A stretch of DNA of 64,000 nt from the NCBI RefSeq assembly GCF_900094595.1, contig NZ_FMAD01000013.1, forward strand, positions 93,751 through 157,750, read 5' to 3'. Shown piece after piece: positions 1-9,869 of this stretch (the first letter of the stretch is position 1; each line of letters opens with the position of its first letter). This DNA is from Cupriavidus alkaliphilus. GTDB taxonomy: Bacteria; Pseudomonadota; Gammaproteobacteria; Burkholderiales; Burkholderiaceae. The notes under the pieces are model-generated. The model ran no database searches and was not told where the DNA came from. It worked only from the letters and a program-made list of their open reading frames with translations. The position numbers were made by a program, and so were the translations under genes.

Positions 1-752
1 GCGCCGGAGATGCCGGCGAAGAACGCCGAAAGGATCAGCACCAGGTAGCGCACGCGCTGGGTGTTGTAGCCGATGAACTCGACCCGCTCGGGGTTGTCGC
101 GCACCGCGTTGGCGATGCGGCCCAGCGGGGTCTGGGTCCAGGCGTACATCGCCACCATCGACACCAGGCACCACGCCGCGATCAGGTAGTAGACCTGGCG
201 CCCGGGCCCGAAGCTGATGCCCAGGAACGGGTCGCCGACCACGCGGTTGGTGGAGATGCCGCCCTCGCCGCCGAAGAACTCCGGGAACATCAGCGAGCTG
301 GCAAAGACCATCTCGCCGATGCCCATGGTGATCATGGCGAAGGTGGTGCCCGCCTTCTTGGTGGTGACGTAGCCGAAGATGACGCCGAAGAACGCGCCGG
401 CCAGGCCGCCCACCAGCGGCAGCATCGACACCGGCAGCCACACCTTGCCGGCGCCGACCATGTTCAGCACATGTACCGCGATAAAGGCGCCCAGCCCCGA
501 ATACACCGCATGGCCGAACGACAGCATGCCGGTCTGCCCCAGCAGCATGTTGTACGACAGCGCGAAGATGATCATGATGCCCATCTGCGACATCAGCGTG
601 ATGGCGAAGCCTCCGGTGAAAAACAGCGGCAGCACCAGCATGACCAGCACGGTCAGGCTCCAGATGATCCAGCGCGCCAGGTTCAGCGGGCGGTAGCGCA
701 GGGTGCGGCCGGTTGCCACCGGCTCGCGGGGTTGTTGCATCGCTTGCTCCAT
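1..752 (-). CDS. livM: Branched-chain amino acid-type ABC transporter permease LivM (3' end outside window)
   Basis: This is the inner-membrane permease of a hydrophobic amino-acid uptake (HAAT) ABC importer. It pairs with LivH to form the channel. About 250 N-terminal residues are present and the rest lies beyond the left edge. Hydrophobic segments alternate, and the family block around GQTGMLSFGHA sits near residues 72-82. The ATG at 750-752 lies 4 bp after the livH stop, so the two are co-transcribed; a second in-frame ATG at 738-740 is possible. The ATPase genes livG and livF would be expected further left. The substrate may not be Leu/Ile/Val, because this transporter family also imports amides and organic acids. 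Confidence 0.93.
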   Translation of the reverse strand, partial: MEQAMQQPREPVATGRTLRYRPLNLARWIIWSLTVLVMLVLPLFFTGGFAITLMSQMGIMIIFALSYNMLLGQTGMLSFGHAVYSGLGAFIAVHVLNMVGAGKVWLPVSMLPLVGGLAGAFFGVIFGYVTTKKAGTTFAMITMGIGEMVFASSLMFPEFFGGEGGISTNRVVGDPFLGISFGPGRQVYYLIAAWCLVSMVAMYAWTQTPLGRIANAVRDNPERVEFIGYNTQRVRYLVLILSAFFAGISG

Positions 753-756
753 GGCC

Positions 757-1704
757 TCAGCTCTCCCGGGTTCCCATCAGTCCACGCGGGCGGAAGATCA
801 GCATCACCACCAGCAGCAGGTATGGCAGCACCGGCGCCACCTGGGCCACCGTCAGCTTCCACAGCGAATAGAACGGCGTGGCCTCGCTGACCGCCAGCCC
901 CAGGCTGGTCATCAGGCCCGCCAGCGAGGCGTCGATGGTCACCGCGAAGGTCTGCAGCACGCCGATCAGGATCGATGCGATGAACGCGCCCACCAGCGAC
1001 CCCATGCCGCCCACCACCGCCACCACGAACACGATCGACCCCACCGCCGCCGCCATCGACGGCTCGGTGACGAAGGCGTTGCCGCCGATCACCCCGGCCA
1101 GCCCCGCCAGCGCGGCGCCGCCGCCGAACACCATCATGAACACGCGCGGCACGTTGTGGCCCAGCGCCTCGACCATTTCCGGATGGGTCAGCGCGGCCTG
1201 GATCACCAGCCCGATGCGGGTGCGCGTCAGCACCAGGTAGATCGCCACCAGCATGCCCAGCGACACCAGCATCATGAAGGCGCGGTACTTGGGGAACGAC
1301 GAGGTGAACACCGTGAACAGCGGCCCGTCCAGTTCGGCGGGAATCCGGTACGGCACCGCCGCCAGGCCCCACACCAGCTTGACGCCCTCCTCGATCAGGT
1401 AGGCCAGGCCGAAGGTGAACAGCAGCTCGGCCACATGGCCGTACTTGTGCACCGTGCGCAGGCCGAAGCGCTCCACCAGCGCGCCCGCGCCGGCCACCAG
1501 CAGCGGCGCGAAGATCAGCGCCGGCCAGAAGCCGATCTTGCTGGCGATGGTGTAGGCAAAATAGGCGCCCAGCATGTAGAAGCTGGCATGGGCAAAGTTG
1601 AGCACGCCCATCATGCTGAAGATCAGCGTAAGGCCCGACGACAGCATGAACAGCAGCAGCCCGTAGCTGATGCCGTTCAGCAATGAGATGACGAAGAATT
1701 CCAC
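757..1704 (-). CDS. livH: Branched-chain amino acid-type ABC transporter permease LivH
   Basis: This 315-residue integral membrane permease is the LivH half of the HAAT importer. The N-terminus (LLNGISYGLLLFMLSSGLTL, then MMGVLNFAHASFYMLGAY) is the hallmark of LivH. The C-terminal GGMGSLVGAFIASILIGVLQT block is also typical. The start is GTG at 1702-1704, with an AGGA ribosome-binding site about 8 bases upstream; no ATG gives the right N-terminus. The gene sits between the binding-protein gene (210-bp gap) and livM (4-bp gap), in the normal order J-H-M. Confidence 0.94.
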   Translation of the reverse strand: MEFFVISLLNGISYGLLLFMLSSGLTLIFSMMGVLNFAHASFYMLGAYFAYTIASKIGFWPALIFAPLLVAGAGALVERFGLRTVHKYGHVAELLFTFGLAYLIEEGVKLVWGLAAVPYRIPAELDGPLFTVFTSSFPKYRAFMMLVSLGMLVAIYLVLTRTRIGLVIQAALTHPEMVEALGHNVPRVFMMVFGGGAALAGLAGVIGGNAFVTEPSMAAAVGSIVFVVAVVGGMGSLVGAFIASILIGVLQTFAVTIDASLAGLMTSLGLAVSEATPFYSLWKLTVAQVAPVLPYLLLVVMLIFRPRGLMGTRES

Positions 1705-1914
1705 AGCGTGTCCTTCAAGCTGGTGCCGTCATGCGCGCGCATGGCGGCAACCGTCCGGGTCGATCGAGGGTGAGCGCCTCCGCCAGGGGCGGACATCGCC
1801 CCCGGACACTCCCCGTTGTGGTCTGAAACAAAGACCTGAATGTCGGCCGGAAAGACCGGAAGTATGCAGGCCGCGCGGCCACTTTGTCAGCGTGGCCGCG
1901 CACCGCCGCCAGGA

Positions 1915-3165
1915 TCAGCCCGGCCGCTTCATCTGGCAGGAGGTCGGCTGGGCCGATACGTACTGATCCATCAGCGCGTTGGTCTTCCAGCCGTAGCCAG
2001 TGTTTTCCTGGTCGTACTTGATTTCCTTGCCGTCGACCTTGGTCCAGGTGGCGACCACCAGCGGCTGCTGCGCCTGGTGGTCGGTGTTGCGCATCTCGAC
2101 CGTGCCGTTCATGCTGTCGACCTTGATGCCTTCCAGCGCCTTGGCCACCTTGACCGGATCGGTCGAGTTGGTGTCCTTCATCGCCTTGCTGAGCATGGCG
2201 ATGCCGGTGTACGAGGCCATCACGTAGAAGTCGTCGTTGTACTTCTTCTTGTAGCCCTCGATGATGTCGGCGCCGCGGAAACCCTTGTTGTTGGGGTTGT
2301 AGTAGCCCACGTACTTGACGCGGTCGGCGCCGGCGGCGCCCATCGCCGTCGGCACGCCGGTGGTGCCGGCGTAGTAGGTGTAGTAGTTGGTGGTGAGCCC
2401 GGCGTCCTTGCCCGCCTTGATCAGCAGCGCCAGGTCGCTGCCCCAGTTGCCCGTGATGACAGTATCGGCGCCCGAAGCCTTGATCTTGGCGGCATATGGC
2501 GCGAAGTCCTTGACCTGGGCCAGCGGGTGCAGGTCTTCACCCACGATCTGGACGTCGGGGCGCTTGCGCTTCAGGTAGTCCTTGGCGGCCTTGGCCACCT
2601 GGTGCCCGAACGAATAGTTCTGGTTGATCAGGTAGACCTTCTTGACGTTGGGGTCCTTGGCCAGGAAGGTGGTCAGCGCCTCCATCTTCATGTCCGAGTT
2701 GGCATCGAGCCGGAAATGCCAGTAGTTGCACTTGGCATTGGTCATGTCCGGATCCACCGCGGCGTAGTTCAGGTAGACGATTTCCTTGCCGGGGTTGCGC
2801 TCGTTGTGCTTGGCCACCGCATCCTGCAGCGCCAGGCCGACCGACGAGCCGTTGCCCTGCACCACGTAGCGGATGCCCTGGTCGATCGCCTGCTTGAGGA
2901 TGGTCAGGCTTTCCTGCGGCGACAGCTTGTTGTCGAAGCCCACCACCTCGAACTTGTGCGGACCGGCCCAGCCCTTCTGGTTGGCGACATCGGCCACGTA
3001 CTGCCAGCTCTTGAGCTGGTTCTGGCCAACCGGGGCCATCAGCCCCGAGAGCGGATCGATAAAAGCGATCTTCACCGTATCCGCGAGTGCGGACCCCGAA
3101 ACCAGCGCGGAACCCAGTGCGGCAAACATGGCCACACCGGCCACCAGCGGACGCATTTTGGTCAT
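1915..3165 (-). CDS. Periplasmic substrate-binding protein of the Liv-type ABC transporter
   Basis: This 416-residue type I periplasmic binding protein (LivJ/LivK family, Peripla_BP_6) supplies ligand to the LivHM permease encoded downstream. Residues 1-28 form a Sec signal peptide (hydrophobic core VAGVAMFAALGSALVSG, cleavage after SALA). The mature protein begins DTVKIAFIDPLSGLMAPVGQN, the usual start of this fold. The ATG at 3163-3165 has GGAGA 7 bases upstream; the frame is open further upstream but that part does not look like protein. The adjacent acyl-CoA synthetase suggests that the ligand is a carboxylic acid or a compound degraded through a CoA thioester. That is an inference from context. 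Confidence 0.92.
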   Translation of the reverse strand: MTKMRPLVAGVAMFAALGSALVSGSALADTVKIAFIDPLSGLMAPVGQNQLKSWQYVADVANQKGWAGPHKFEVVGFDNKLSPQESLTILKQAIDQGIRYVVQGNGSSVGLALQDAVAKHNERNPGKEIVYLNYAAVDPDMTNAKCNYWHFRLDANSDMKMEALTTFLAKDPNVKKVYLINQNYSFGHQVAKAAKDYLKRKRPDVQIVGEDLHPLAQVKDFAPYAAKIKASGADTVITGNWGSDLALLIKAGKDAGLTTNYYTYYAGTTGVPTAMGAAGADRVKYVGYYNPNNKGFRGADIIEGYKKKYNDDFYVMASYTGIAMLSKAMKDTNSTDPVKVAKALEGIKVDSMNGTVEMRNTDHQAQQPLVVATWTKVDGKEIKYDQENTGYGWKTNALMDQYVSAQPTSCQMKRPG

Positions 3166-3313
3166 ACCTGTCTCCTTCACTCTTATCGTGGCTTGTGGTT
3201 CGATGTCGTCGATGCGGCCGGCCGCGTGGCGCCCTCCTGTTCGCGCCGCGCGGCCGGCCCCGGCAGCGCCGTGCCGCAAGCGGGCCGGCGCACCGGATGC
3301 TGGCCTGCCGGCC

Positions 3314-4939
3314 TCAGGCAGTCGGCAGCTTGTAGTCCTTGAACTGCTCGCGCAGCCGCAGCTTCTGCATCTTGCCGGTGGCCGTCAGCGGAATCTCGGT
3401 GACAAAGGCTACGTCGTCCGGAATCCACCACTTGGCGACCTTGCCTTCGAAGAACTGTAGCAGCTGCTCGCGGCTGACCTCGGCGCCGGGCTTCTTCACC
3501 ACCACCAGCAGCGGGCGCTCGTCCCACTTGGGATGGTAGGCGGAGATGCAGGCCGCCATGTGCACCGCCGGATGCGCGGCGGCGACGTTCTCGATATCGA
3601 TCGACGAAATCCATTCGCCGCCGGACTTGATCACGTCCTTGCTGCGGTCGGTGATCTGCATGAAGCCGTCGGCATCGATGGTGGCGACGTCGCCGGTCGG
3701 GAACCAGCCGTCGACCAGCGGGCTGGCGTCGTTGCGGAAATAGCGCTCGATGATCCACGGCCCGCGCACCAGCAGGTCGCCGAAGGCCTTGCCGTCCCAC
3801 GGCAGCTCCTTGCCCTCGCCATCGACGATCTTCATGTCGACGCCGTAGATCACGCGGCCCTGCTTTTCCTGGATCTTGTGGCGCTCGGCATCGGGCAGGT
3901 CATGGTGCTTGGCCAGCAGCTTGCTCGCGGTGCCCAGCGGCGACATCTCGGTCATGCCCCAGGCGTGGATCACCTCCACGTCCAGCGCCTCGAGCGCGCG
4001 GATCATCGCCGGCGGCGCGGCCGAGCCGCCGATCACGGTGCGGCGGAAAGTGGAAAACTTGAGCTGGCTGGCCTGCATGTGCTGCAGCAGGCCAAGCCAC
4101 ACCGTCGGCACGCCGGCGGAGAAGGTCACCTTTTCCTGCTCGAACAGCTCATAGAGCGAGGCGCCGTCGAGCTTGGGTCCCGGCAGCACCAGCTTGGCGC
4201 CGACCAGCGGCACCGAATACGGCAGACCCCAGGCATTGACGTGGAACATCGGCACCACCGGCAGGATCACGTCGCTGGCCGAGCAGCCCAGCGCATCCGG
4301 CATGGCCGACGCGTAGGAGTGCAGCACCGTGGAGCGGTGCGAATACAGCGCGCCCTTCGGATTGCCGGTGGTGCCCGAGGTGTAGCACAGGCTCGACGCG
4401 AGGTTCTCGTCGAACTGCGGCCATTCGTAGTCGCCGTCCTGGGCGTCGAGCAATTCCTCGTAGCACAGCAGCGGCACCTTGGCTTCGGCGGGCATGTGCG
4501 CGCGGTCGGTCATCGCCACCCAGCCCCTGACGTTGGGGCAATGCGGGGCCACGCCCTCGACCAGCGGCAGGAAGGTCAGGTCGAAGAAGATATAGCCGTC
4601 TTCCGCGTGGTTGACGATATAGGCAATCTGCTCGGGGAACAGGCGGGGGTTGACGGTATGGCAGACGGCGCCCATGCCGGACACGCCGTAGTAGATCTCC
4701 AGGTGGCGGTAGCCGTTCCAGGCCAGCGTGCCGACCCGCTCGCCCTGCTTCACGCCGAGCGCGCCGAGCGCCTGCGCCAGCTTGCGGGCACGCAGCTCGC
4801 AATCGCGGTACGTATAGCGATGCAGGTCGCCCTCCGTGCGCCGCGAGACGATCTCGGTGCTGCCGTAATAACGCGCGGCGTGTTTGATGATGGAGGAAAT
4901 GAGCAGCGGTGCGCTCATCATTTGACCCATCAATGCCAT
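3314..4939 (-). CDS. AMP-dependent acyl-CoA synthetase (AlkK-like medium-chain fatty-acid CoA ligase)
   Basis: This 541-residue ANL-superfamily enzyme activates a carboxylic acid to its acyl-AMP and then its CoA thioester. The P-loop YTSGTTGNPKG is at residues 186-196. The A5 region (HAWGMTEMSPLG), the A7/A8 hinge (TGDVATIDADGFMQITDRSKD) and the catalytic lysine motif TATGKMQKLRLRE near the C-terminus are all present. Length and motifs fit the AlkK/DmdB-like medium-chain branch. The ATG at 4937-4939 is preceded by AGGAGG. The gene is 148 bp upstream of the Liv-type binding protein on the same strand, so uptake and activation of one substrate are plausibly coupled. A long inverted repeat sits about 40-70 bp upstream of the start. 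Confidence 0.93.
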   Translation of the reverse strand: MALMGQMMSAPLLISSIIKHAARYYGSTEIVSRRTEGDLHRYTYRDCELRARKLAQALGALGVKQGERVGTLAWNGYRHLEIYYGVSGMGAVCHTVNPRLFPEQIAYIVNHAEDGYIFFDLTFLPLVEGVAPHCPNVRGWVAMTDRAHMPAEAKVPLLCYEELLDAQDGDYEWPQFDENLASSLCYTSGTTGNPKGALYSHRSTVLHSYASAMPDALGCSASDVILPVVPMFHVNAWGLPYSVPLVGAKLVLPGPKLDGASLYELFEQEKVTFSAGVPTVWLGLLQHMQASQLKFSTFRRTVIGGSAAPPAMIRALEALDVEVIHAWGMTEMSPLGTASKLLAKHHDLPDAERHKIQEKQGRVIYGVDMKIVDGEGKELPWDGKAFGDLLVRGPWIIERYFRNDASPLVDGWFPTGDVATIDADGFMQITDRSKDVIKSGGEWISSIDIENVAAAHPAVHMAACISAYHPKWDERPLLVVVKKPGAEVSREQLLQFFEGKVAKWWIPDDVAFVTEIPLTATGKMQKLRLREQFKDYKLPTA

Positions 4940-4978
4940 GAACCTGCCTCCTGAATTCTGGTCTGTCCCACCGAAAAA

Positions 4979-5011
4979 CGAACAACCGTACTATTTTTGG
5001 ACGGTCGTTCG
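4979..5011. promoter_or_regulatory. Inverted repeat upstream of the acyl-CoA synthetase (candidate TetR-type operator)
   Basis: The arms CGAACAACCGT (4979-4989) and ACGGTCGTTCG (5001-5011) are inverted repeats matching at 10 of 11 positions, separated by 11 AT-rich bases. They lie 40-72 bp before the start codon of the acyl-CoA synthetase, where a promoter is expected. The layout resembles operators of TetR-family fatty-acid regulators (FadR/PsrA type). The regulator gene is not in the window, so its identity is open. Confidence 0.5.
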
Positions 5012-5226
5012 CATGTTTGGCATCGGCAAGGAGCCGATCCGGTCGTGCACTGCCGTACTGGCGTCGTGTTGCTGTCGTCGGGGCCCGCAATTCTGCGGAG
5101 GTCCATGCACCGGATTCATGGGCTAAGTGAAGGCGGGAAATAACCTTGCGGTGCATGGCGGCATGTCCAGGCCGGGCGCGCTCTGGTGCCGCGGTCTGGT
5201 ACCGTTGAGGACGTACAATACTGCGT

Positions 5227-5249
5227 GACATGTTGCACCTCAACATGTC
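5227..5249. promoter_or_regulatory. Perfect 9-bp palindrome upstream of selO
   Basis: GACATGTTG (5227-5235) and CAACATGTC (5241-5249) are exact reverse complements around CACCT, followed by GTTTT. The AT content is high for this genome. It could be an operator or a weak hairpin in the selO leader. It starts 154 bp before the chosen start codon. No regulator is known to me for it. Confidence 0.45.
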
Positions 5250-5380
5250 GTTTTCCCTAGCCACCATCGCATTTTCGTGCCTTCCGCATGCCGCGCCGCA
5301 CCGCCTCAGAAGCGTGCCGCCGCACCGCGCCGAGGGCACCGAAAGCGCACTGCCAACCGTCGCCCCAGCGCCCCTACGCG

Positions 5381-6958
<1,578 letters not shown>

Positions 6959-7088
6959 CCGCCGCGGCCGGCCGCGGCGCGCGCCTGCAAGCTGGCGCGC
7001 GCCGGTGTAAGGTTCGCGCAGCGCCGGCGACCAACGCGGATGAACGCCTGACCGGCAACCGACTCCAAGCAACTCCGCGAGGACAACC

Positions 7089-7544
7089 ATGACTACCACC
7101 AAGACCGACGCCGAGTGGCGTGCACAACTCTCCGACATTGAATACCGCGTGACCCGCGAGGCCGCCACCGAGCGCCCGTTCACCGGGCGCTACTGGGACC
7201 ACTGGGACCAGGGCATCTACCACTGCGTGGGCTGCGGCACGCCGCTGTTCGAATCCGCCACCAAGTTCGATGCCGGCTGCGGCTGGCCCAGCTACTTCCG
7301 CCCGATCAACGGCGAGGTCATTGCCGAGCATGTCGACCATAGCCACGGCATGACGCGCATCGAAGTCCGCTGCAAGGAATGCGGCAGCCACCTCGGCCAC
7401 GTGTTCGAGGATGGCCCGGCGCCGACCGGCCTGCGCTATTGCATCAACTCGGCTGCGCTAAAATTCGACGATCGCGACCCGGCACAGCGTGCGGCGGATG
7501 ATGCCCACGCTGCCGAAGCGCCCAAACGCGACCCCCAGCCCTGA
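7089..7544 (+). CDS. msrB: Peptide-methionine (R)-S-oxide reductase MsrB
   Basis: MsrB reduces the R epimer of methionine sulfoxide in proteins, using thioredoxin. The 151-residue protein shows both zinc CxxC pairs (Cys46/Cys49 in YHCVGCG and Cys95/Cys98 in RCKECG). The catalytic cysteine is Cys118 in LRYCINSAAL, with the usual GHVFEDGP block before it; Cys64 in AGCGWPS is the likely resolving residue. The start ATG follows GAGGACAACC. It heads a tight same-strand run with yciB, bolA and ppiC, an order I recognise from related beta-proteobacteria. Confidence 0.96.
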   Translation: MTTTKTDAEWRAQLSDIEYRVTREAATERPFTGRYWDHWDQGIYHCVGCGTPLFESATKFDAGCGWPSYFRPINGEVIAEHVDHSHGMTRIEVRCKECGSHLGHVFEDGPAPTGLRYCINSAALKFDDRDPAQRAADDAHAAEAPKRDPQP

Positions 7545-7589
7545 TGCCTGAATGGTCCGGCCACGATGCCGGACACAACCTGGACCCGC

Positions 7590-8129
7590 ATGAAATTCCT
7601 GTTCGACCTGTTCCCGGTCATCCTGTTTTTTGCCGCATTCAAGCTGGCCGACATCTACACCGCCACCGCCGTGGCCATCGGCGCCACGGTGGTGCAGATC
7701 GGCTGGGTCTGGTTCCGCCACCGCAAGGTCGAGCCGATGCAGTGGGTCAGCCTGCTGATCATCGCCGTCTTCGGCGGCGCCACGCTGGTGCTGCACAACG
7801 AGACCTTCATCAAGTGGAAGCCGACCGTGCTGTACTGGCTGTTCGCGGCCGCGCTGCTGGGTTCAGTGCTGGTGTGGCGCAAGAACCTGATCCGCGCCAT
7901 GATGGAAAAGCAGGTGTCCCTGCCCGATCCGGTGTGGGCGCGACTGAATGTCGCCTGGGCCGGTTTCTTCGCCGCCATGGGCGTGCTCAACCTGTACGTG
8001 GCCTACCAGTTCTCGACCGAGGCCTGGGTCAACTTCAAGCTGTTCGGCAGCATGGGGCTGATGCTGGTCTTCATCGTCGCGCAAAGCGTCTGGCTGTCGC
8101 GCCACATGCCCGAAAACACCCAGGACTGA
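7590..8129 (+). CDS. yciB: Inner-membrane spanning protein YciB (septation protein A family)
   Basis: This 179-residue membrane protein of the YciB/IspZ family has about five hydrophobic helices. It begins MKFLFDLFPVILFFAAFKLADIYTATAVAI, the diagnostic N-terminus. Family members are linked to cell-envelope synthesis and intracellular septation, but the biochemical role is unsettled. The ATG at 7590 gives the conserved start; an earlier in-frame ATG at 7566 adds eight residues. The gene starts 45 bp after msrB and is followed by bolA after 44 bp. Confidence 0.93.
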   Translation: MKFLFDLFPVILFFAAFKLADIYTATAVAIGATVVQIGWVWFRHRKVEPMQWVSLLIIAVFGGATLVLHNETFIKWKPTVLYWLFAAALLGSVLVWRKNLIRAMMEKQVSLPDPVWARLNVAWAGFFAAMGVLNLYVAYQFSTEAWVNFKLFGSMGLMLVFIVAQSVWLSRHMPENTQD

Positions 8130-8173
8130 CGGCGCCGCCGCGCCCCACCCTTACGAACCGAAGGAAACTACTG

Positions 8174-8500
8174 ATGGCAGCCGATCCCGCCACGATCGAG
8201 GCGATGCTGCGCGCAGCGCTCGCCCCCAGCCACCTGGCCGTGCGCGACGACAGCGCGCTGCACGCCGGACACGCCGGCGCCGCGTCCGGCGGCGGACATT
8301 ACGATGTGACAATCGTCAGCGAGCGCTTTGCGGGTCACAACCGGGTTGCCCGACACCGCATGGTGTATGATGCGCTGCGCGGTCTGTTCCCCACGCAGAT
8401 CCACGCCCTCGCCGTGACTGCGTTCACCGACCAAGAGTACCAATCCCGCGCACAATCCCTCGCACTCTCACGCGATTCTTCCAGCAACTCTCAGACCTGA
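8174..8500 (+). CDS. BolA family protein
   Basis: This 108-residue BolA-like protein likely works with a monothiol glutaredoxin in iron-sulfur cluster trafficking. The core runs from IEAMLRAALAPSHLAVRDDS through GGHYDVTIVSERFAGHNRVARHRMVYDAL to IHALAVTAFTDQEY. The RFAGHNRVARHRMVYDAL helix-turn block with the conserved His is the family signature. ATG 8174 has AAGGA about 9 bases upstream. The ppiC-type gene begins 4 bases after its stop, so the two are translated from one message. Confidence 0.93.
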   Translation: MAADPATIEAMLRAALAPSHLAVRDDSALHAGHAGAASGGGHYDVTIVSERFAGHNRVARHRMVYDALRGLFPTQIHALAVTAFTDQEYQSRAQSLALSRDSSSNSQT

Positions 8501-8504
8501 TTCC

Positions 8505-9299
8505 ATGAAGACCACCGTCCTCTCGTTCAGCCTGGCGGCTGTGCTTGCTGCCGGCAGCCTGCCGGCCATCGCCCAGAATGCCGCCGTCGTGAATGGCAAG
8601 GCCATTCCGTCGGCAAAGCTGGACAAGTTGATCGCCGGCACCGGCCAGCCCGACAGCCCGGAGCTGCGCACGCGCGCCCGCAACATGCTGATCGACCGCG
8701 AACTGCTCGTGCAGGAAGCCAACAAGCGCGGCCTGACCCAGCGCGACGACGTGCAGGAGCAACTGGAACAGGCCCGCCTGAACGTGCTGGCCGGCGCGGT
8801 GTTCGAAGACTACGTCAAGACCCACGGCGCCAGCGACGCCGAGCTGCGCAAGCAATACGACAAGATCAAGTCGCAGTTCGGCAACGGCAAGGAATACCAT
8901 GCCCGCCATATCCTGGTGGAAAAGGAAGCCGACGCCAAGGCCATCATCGCCAAGATCAAGGGCGGCGCCAAGTTCGAGGACCAGGCCAAGGCCGCGTCGA
9001 AGGACCCGGGCTCGGCCGCCAACGGCGGCGACCTGGACTGGGCCAACAGCAGCAGCTATGTGCCCGAGTTCTCGGCGGCGATGACCGGCCTGAAGAAGGG
9101 CCAGATGACCGACACCCCGGTCAAGACCCAGTTCGGCTGGCACATCATCGAGCTGGTCGACGTGCGCGACGCCAAGATCCCGTCGTTCGAAGAAGTGAAG
9201 CCGCAGCTGACGCAGATGCTGATGGGCGACCAGAACTGGCAACGCGAGCAGTTCCAGTCCATGATGAAGGCCCTGAAGGACAAGGCCAAGATCCAGTAA
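8505..9299 (+). CDS. Periplasmic parvulin-type peptidyl-prolyl isomerase
   Basis: This 264-residue secreted foldase catalyses cis-trans isomerisation of prolyl bonds and acts as an envelope chaperone. Residues 1-23 form a signal peptide (cleavage after AIA in LPAIAQNA). A SurA-like N-terminal helical region (VNGKAIPSAKLDKLI...ELRTRARNMLIDRELLVQEA) is followed by one PpiC rotamase domain (about 132-225). That domain contains YHARHILV, DPGSAANGGDLDW and TQFGWHIIELVDVR. It is shorter than SurA (one rotamase domain) and lacks the membrane anchor of PpiD. Confidence 0.93.
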   Translation: MKTTVLSFSLAAVLAAGSLPAIAQNAAVVNGKAIPSAKLDKLIAGTGQPDSPELRTRARNMLIDRELLVQEANKRGLTQRDDVQEQLEQARLNVLAGAVFEDYVKTHGASDAELRKQYDKIKSQFGNGKEYHARHILVEKEADAKAIIAKIKGGAKFEDQAKAASKDPGSAANGGDLDWANSSSYVPEFSAAMTGLKKGQMTDTPVKTQFGWHIIELVDVRDAKIPSFEEVKPQLTQMLMGDQNWQREQFQSMMKALKDKAKIQ

Positions 9300-9340
9300 G
9301 CCGCGGGCCGGTCGCCCCGCCGGCCCTGCAGCCCTCAAGG

Positions 9341-9640
9341 ATGCAGCGCGTGCAGACGACCGGCCGCTACTGGCAGCTCTGGCATCTCTCGTCCCGGGGC
9401 CTGTGCTATTGCGCACTGGCCTGGACCACACTGGACGGCGCCGCCCCCGGCTGGCGCCGGCTCCATCCCCACCTGCCCCTGCGGGACAGGTATTCCCCGG
9501 AAAAGACGCTGCATGCGGTCGTGGCCTATCAACTGGCCAGCGGCGCGCTGGTGCCTGCGCGCGGATATGAGGGCGCGCGGATGCTGACGTATGCGTGCGT
9601 GGGGTGGAGTTCGAGGCCGCGAGGTGTGGCCGTCGCCTGA
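9341..9640 (+). CDS. Possible small hypothetical protein
   Basis: This 99-codon frame starts 41 bp after the ppiC-type gene. It has strong G/C preference at third positions through about codon 80, then looks non-coding. Residues are Trp/Tyr/Leu-rich at first (RYWQLWHLSSRGLCYCALAW) and I recognise no family. AAGG directly abuts the ATG, which is too close for a normal ribosome-binding site. It may be a real small gene, the decayed end of one, or chance. The opposite strand is also open here. Confidence 0.33.
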   Translation: MQRVQTTGRYWQLWHLSSRGLCYCALAWTTLDGAAPGWRRLHPHLPLRDRYSPEKTLHAVVAYQLASGALVPARGYEGARMLTYACVGWSSRPRGVAVA

Positions 9641-9716
9641 CGCCTGGCTTTGTGGCTCAGGTGGATCCCTCGGCTGCGCCAGATTCCTCTGGCTTTGCAA
9701 TTTCCGCTTGCGTACT

Positions 9717-9753
9717 CCCTCTCCCGCTTGCGGGAGAGGGTTGGGGTGAGGGC
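9717..9753. repeat. REP-like intergenic palindromic repeat
   Basis: CCCTCTCCCGC and GCGGGAGAGGG are exact 11-bp inverted arms (9717-9727 and 9730-9740) around TT, followed by TTGGGGTGAGGGC. From memory, this palindrome plus GGGGTGAGGG tail recurs between genes in many Xanthomonas, Ralstonia and Cupriavidus genomes. A second related, imperfect palindrome (CCTCCCC / GGGGGAGG) lies at about 9812-9832. Placement between convergent genes fits a REP element that may also terminate transcription. Confidence 0.6.
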
Positions 9754-9869
9754 GGGCGCATCGACGAAGTCATGACCGCCAGATACCGGTGCCCGCCCCC
9801 CCGACTGCTCTCCTCCCCGCAAACGGGGGAGGTTCAGCCGTCAGCAGTGGGTTGCCTCGGCGCAGCGCC

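Larger units (their letters stand above)
4940..5380. other. Divergent intergenic region between acyl-CoA synthetase and selO
   Basis: This 441-bp divergent promoter region has no convincing gene. It holds the inverted repeat at 4979-5011 on the synthetase side and the perfect palindrome at 5227-5249 on the selO side. The frame of selO is open to 5288, but residues upstream of 5381 are Arg/Ala/Pro-rich and do not match the family. Confidence 0.7.
9300..9869. other. Convergent intergenic region with palindromic repeats
   Basis: This 570-bp spacer lies between the converging ppiC-type gene and purL. It contains the doubtful 99-codon frame, then two G/C-rich palindromic elements at 9717-9753 and about 9810-9833. 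No other gene signal is seen. Confidence 0.7.
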
